A stretch of 64,000 nt of DNA from Rhodamnia argentea (taxonomy: Eukaryota; Streptophyta; Magnoliopsida; Myrtales; Myrtaceae): positions 27,286,934 to 27,350,933 of the forward strand of contig NC_063151.1 in the NCBI RefSeq assembly GCF_020921035.1. The letters are read 5' to 3'. Below the pieces are notes generated by a model. That model saw only the letters and a program-made list of their open reading frames with translations, was not told where the DNA came from and did not search any database. A program made the position numbers and the translations under genes. Below, one piece after another: positions 60,765-64,000 of the stretch (position 1 is its first letter; each line of letters begins with the position of its first letter).

Positions 60765-60960
60765 CCACAGTGTCTAAGTGGCATCAGAGCAGGGCATCTT
60801 GAATTCAAACCTTTCTAAACCCCTCAAATGTCACCCTAAGTATGATTCATTCCCATGTTTCGATTAAACCATAGATCAGCCTATGTGCGAGAGGAAGTGC
60901 TAGAGTATTTAAATGTTAAACCATGTCTCACAAACAACTCAAGTTTATAAATTAGTTCGC
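60765..60960 (+). repeat. SINE- or LTR-like fragment (TGGCATCAGAGC)
   Basis: TGGCATCAGAGCAGGGC (about 60779-60795) resembles both the TGGTATCAGAGC tRNA-Met primer-binding site of plant LTR elements and the pol III A-box region of tRNA-derived SINEs. A GAATTCAAACC follows, which could be a degenerate B box. The stretch after it (GAGAGGAAGTGCTAGAGTAT, TTAAACCATGTCTCACAAAC) resembles a common eudicot repeat I recall. The class is uncertain. Confidence 0.4.
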
Positions 60961-62318
60961 ATTTTCACAACTTTTTTCGTAAATGATTAACAAAGAGAAT
61001 GACAGAGAGGTCAATTACTACAACCTACTGCGTCAATTACTTGAAAGTTCCCAGGACTCTCTACCCATCAGTGATCACCATTGAAGAAAGTAACTTGAGT
61101 TTTAAAATGATAACGTGGAACGAGATTGGGAAGGAACAAGTCGGTTAATGGAACAGAATGAATCCAGCCCTCAAAATACCAATTTCTCGTCTTCTTGTGA
61201 TAAATATGTGAGAATGTTGGCTTTTCAAATTTGTTTTTCAAAAGTATTAAGAATAAAAAATAGAAGTACCCTTTTGACCAAATTTTTGGTTTTCTTTTTT
61301 GCTGCAATGCGATCAATATTTGTTATCATAGAGGAGGAAATAATCCTTCAACCAGAAAGGGCCACCTCAAGAAAATTGCGCTAAATGATAAAAAGGGAAT
61401 TGAAGCTGGAATCAAGTCTTCATTCCAGCCAATTCCCTGCAAGCGAGTCCTTAAAACAGTTAAATGCAGAATCAGTAATCCACACAAAAATTTCATATCC
61501 ACTGATACTCTTAATAGCAGAAACAAGGCTTGGTCTAATGACAAAATCACTGAAGAGTAATTTGCTGCACCTCCCTGAAAGCACCACAAATCATGCGGCA
61601 TTGCGTACAAAGCTTCTAAATAAGGCCAACAGATATATTGGCATTTCCCAGGATTGATCCTCTATATGGTAAACATGTTTCAAAAGAAAAGCTTACACAT
61701 ATTTTAATAGAAAGCGATCAGAATCTCCATGTCTAGACACATAAAATGTAGAGTTGTGTCCACTCAAGATCATCAACTGTTGAACCTAAAATCACCATAA
61801 GATTAGAATAGTGCTGTTTCAATTACTATTTGAAAGAAAACTCAACCATTATTCACAGGGGAAGAAAATAGAAGTGAAGATACACTAGGCAGTTACAAAC
61901 AATAAAAGACTAAATTAGAAATTCTGTATTTTTGGATAACGGGAAATGAGGCATAGATAGCCATCAAATGATGAGAACAATAAAAGACAACAGGCAGGGA
62001 GACCCTGTCAAAACCATCACATAGGGCAATCTTGTCAGATTAATTGAGTCCAGCATAAGCTAGACGGAAAAAGAAGGCGGATCCAAATTGGCAGTATGAG
62101 CTGGGGTATTGTAGTCTGTATTCAAACTGTTCCTCCTAGAAAACCATGTGATAAAGATAAGGTGACTTTGGATAGTCCACAGTATTATAAATTTTGACAA
62201 GACCACATCTAATTTACATTGAAATTGGATGCACAAAAATAAAAGTAAAATTTAATAATAGAGTCACAACTGCAGAGACTGTCAACTGTGTTAAAGTGTT
62301 ACCTGCACTACCAGATCT

Positions 62319-63665
62319 TTAGTTTTGCCCACGACTTTTGCTGAAGGAGTGGGAAGCCAAGAGAGTTCGACTGGGAGTTAGGTGCTCATCCTACAAACAT
62401 GTCATACAGGTGATATAAAAAGTGATAACTTAGCAATCAAAAAGAGAAAGAAAATTACACGAAGAATTGATTTCAACAACGTGTTTGGTTGCAATAATAG
62501 CAATCATCTCACATGTCTACTTTTATAATGTTAACTAATTGTTATAATATGGCCCTCCTATCTAAGAGCTTGTGGAATGGCTATTACCAAAGTGCCCCTT
62601 CCTTTTTCCTTACACACTAGATCAATAGTCAATTAAAAAAAAATATAATCAGAAATCACCTCACAAGTAATCTAATTATGATAGTCATTAATGTTGATTG
62701 TAATTGTTATTCAAATATTAATATAATATTCTGATAATATTACTCGTAAAACAATGAGGACAATTTTTTTTAGTTAGTTGATTATTGGGTACAATTATTC
62801 AAATTTCATGAATTTTTTTAATAAGACAACATTTAATCATTCAATATAACGTTATGCAAGATATAAGTTACATAAAAATTATATAAAAATTAAGTTGATT
62901 ATTGATTGGTTAAACATAGTATTACACATTTTTATATAAATAATCATCAATTAACGCTATTATCTTATTTATTTAATATTTAAAATGACTTGTGTCATCA
63001 ATCTATATATATCACTTACAATTACATGATAATTAATATATGAGTGTAGAGGGACTTTGGACATTTAATTCCATTCATTTTGTTACAGCTCCATGCTAAA
63101 CAAAGTAATAGCTATTCCATTACATAATCCCCACAGTGTAACAGTTATTACAATTACAAGCTTAACCATTACTATTGTCACCAAACGTGCAGCAAAGACA
63201 TACAATTGATCACCACCGTCACCATTATCTGGAAACTTCATGCGCTATCTACCACTAACTAAAGCACTTCAATACGTACCCTTTGCCGATTAAACTAAAT
63301 TAATAGGATAGCCTAAAGCTTCAGAAAATACCAAAAACAGGAGAGAGAGAGAGAGAGGACGCAAGCAACTACATGACTAAAATAAAGGTTCTGGATAGAA
63401 ATCCAATCAACCTTGTGCCTTGATGCAGCTGACTCAGACTCCACAGTTTGGATTGGAACATGGCCAAGCGATTGGAATGTATCAAGTGCATCTAGGGTCA
63501 GCTGCCAACCACAAAGAGCTGTAGCAATTGCAGAAGAACTGGAACCCTCACTTGTGCTTCCAGCGGCAGCAACGTTTCCATTTACCCATGGGCAGAAAGT
63601 ATTATGATGCTTAATTGGATCAAATTCAACACTTCCTTCATAATTACTCTCTGCAACAGGTGGAC
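62319..63665 (-). CDS. C3HC (Rsm1/NIPA-like) zinc-finger protein, C-terminal part
   Basis: Last two coding exons of a C3HC zinc-finger protein (Arabidopsis At1g48950-like); earlier exons lie beyond base 64000. Exon 63665-63412 starts inside a codon and encodes GPPVAESNYEG, then FDPIKHHNTFCPWVNGNVAA and ALCGWQLTLDALDTFQSLGH, the second Cys/His cluster of this family (H, CPW, CGW). Exon 62390-62319 encodes DEHLTPSRTLLASHSFSKS and ends GQN plus TAA. Phases agree. Relatives act in the nucleus (NIPA-type ubiquitin ligase adaptors; the Arabidopsis homologue has been linked to DNA-methylation control), but the role here is inferred. The 1021-bp intron between these exons contains a MITE-like insertion. 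Confidence 0.88.
62478..63192. repeat. MITE-like element in the C3HC intron
   Basis: The left end reads ACGTGTTTGGTTGCAATAAT and the reverse complement of the right end reads GCACGTTTGGTGACAATAGT, an imperfect terminal inverted repeat of the (C)GTTTGGT type seen in plant hAT or Harbinger MITEs. GGAATGGCTATTACCAAAG near the left has an inverted partner (GGAATAGCTATTACTTTG) near the right. The interior is very AT-rich. No clear target-site duplication was found. Confidence 0.5.
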
Positions 63666-64000
63666 CTGAAACCCAAAGAGCAGAAAAGAAAGAGATAAGC
63701 AAGATGGAAATGTTGAAATACAAAAGAAAAATATCTGCCTCCAACCCTGCACCTGCTCCCTAAGTGGCTAGCTATGATTGGCTGTCATACAGTCACGCGT
63801 GCATAAATTAGGACTACATGCAAGAACAAATGGGCATATAAAAAATTTGCCACTTCCAAAGCAAGAGCTATGTTGGAGGCAAACATCTTAAGTATGAAAA
63901 TGAAAAGCACAAAGGACATATATAACTTGGAGTGTCGTGTTTGTCAAAGCATTCGACAAACAGTTGAGACAAGATAATTTTTTCGCAGTAACTTCATAGC

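Larger units (their letters stand above)
58783..62318. other. Gene-poor region between CASP-like and C3HC genes
   Basis: 58783 to about 59000 is likely CASP-like 3' UTR. A family B fold-back lies at 59385-59875 and a SINE-like fragment at about 60765-60960. 61000-62318 may include spliced 3' UTR of the C3HC gene, because a good donor (CAG|GTAACAC) follows its stop codon at about 62301. No protein-like frame was found. Confidence 0.5.

Noticed and set aside
1-64000. A novel multi-gene defence, mobile or biosynthetic system
   Set aside because: All confident genes belong to known plant families with unrelated roles; no co-oriented cluster, shared regulation or new domain combination was seen.

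Overview
The window is nuclear DNA from a flowering plant, almost certainly a eudicot. The genes have many GT..AG introns, the intergenic DNA is AT-rich and full of GA/CT microsatellites and fold-back repeats, and the proteins include plant-only families (PsbR, CASP-like, a long P-class PPR, a CRPK1-type kinase). The repeat style suggests a woody rosid, possibly Myrtales, but that is only a guess.

Layout. 1-5070 (-): 3'-truncated organelle-targeted YchF/OLA1-type P-loop ATPase. 5071-8311: repeats, then the PAT1 promoter. 8312-13438 (+): PAT1 mRNA-decapping activator. 14809-20036 (-): 1009-residue ARM-like plus double-BTB protein, convergent with PAT1. 21343-23046 (+): intronless PPR protein. 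24034-26412 (+): SNAPIN-like BLOC-1 subunit. 28254-28661 (+): small secreted proline-rich protein. 28662-37274: gene-poor repeat region. 37275-38474 (-): intronless, Ser-rich plant protein of unknown function. 39945-41384 (-): photosystem II 10 kDa protein PsbR. 42083-46258 (-): renalase-like FAD/NAD(P) oxidoreductase. 46259-52613: gene-poor, with a 186-base near-pure G tract, then the kinase 5' UTR. 52614-55647 (+): CRPK1-like receptor-like cytoplasmic kinase. 57458-58782 (+): CASP-like four-helix membrane protein. 62319-63665 (-): 3' end of a C3HC zinc-finger protein that continues past the right edge.

The genes do not form a pathway; they look like ordinary housekeeping and regulatory plant genes. 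The most informative large-scale signal is gene order. PAT1, PPR, SNAPIN-like, Ser-rich protein and PsbR follow the order I remember for Arabidopsis At1g79090, 79080, 79070, 79060 and 79040. The YchF-type and FAD-oxidoreductase genes are also neighbours in Arabidopsis (about At1g55980 to At1g56050), so the window looks like an ancestral rosid block. Between the genes are several families of non-autonomous fold-back (MITE-like) elements, two of them present twice. I found no undescribed multi-gene system, CRISPR array, tRNA or rRNA gene. Exon borders were read by eye from splice signals, reading phase and recalled family sequences.
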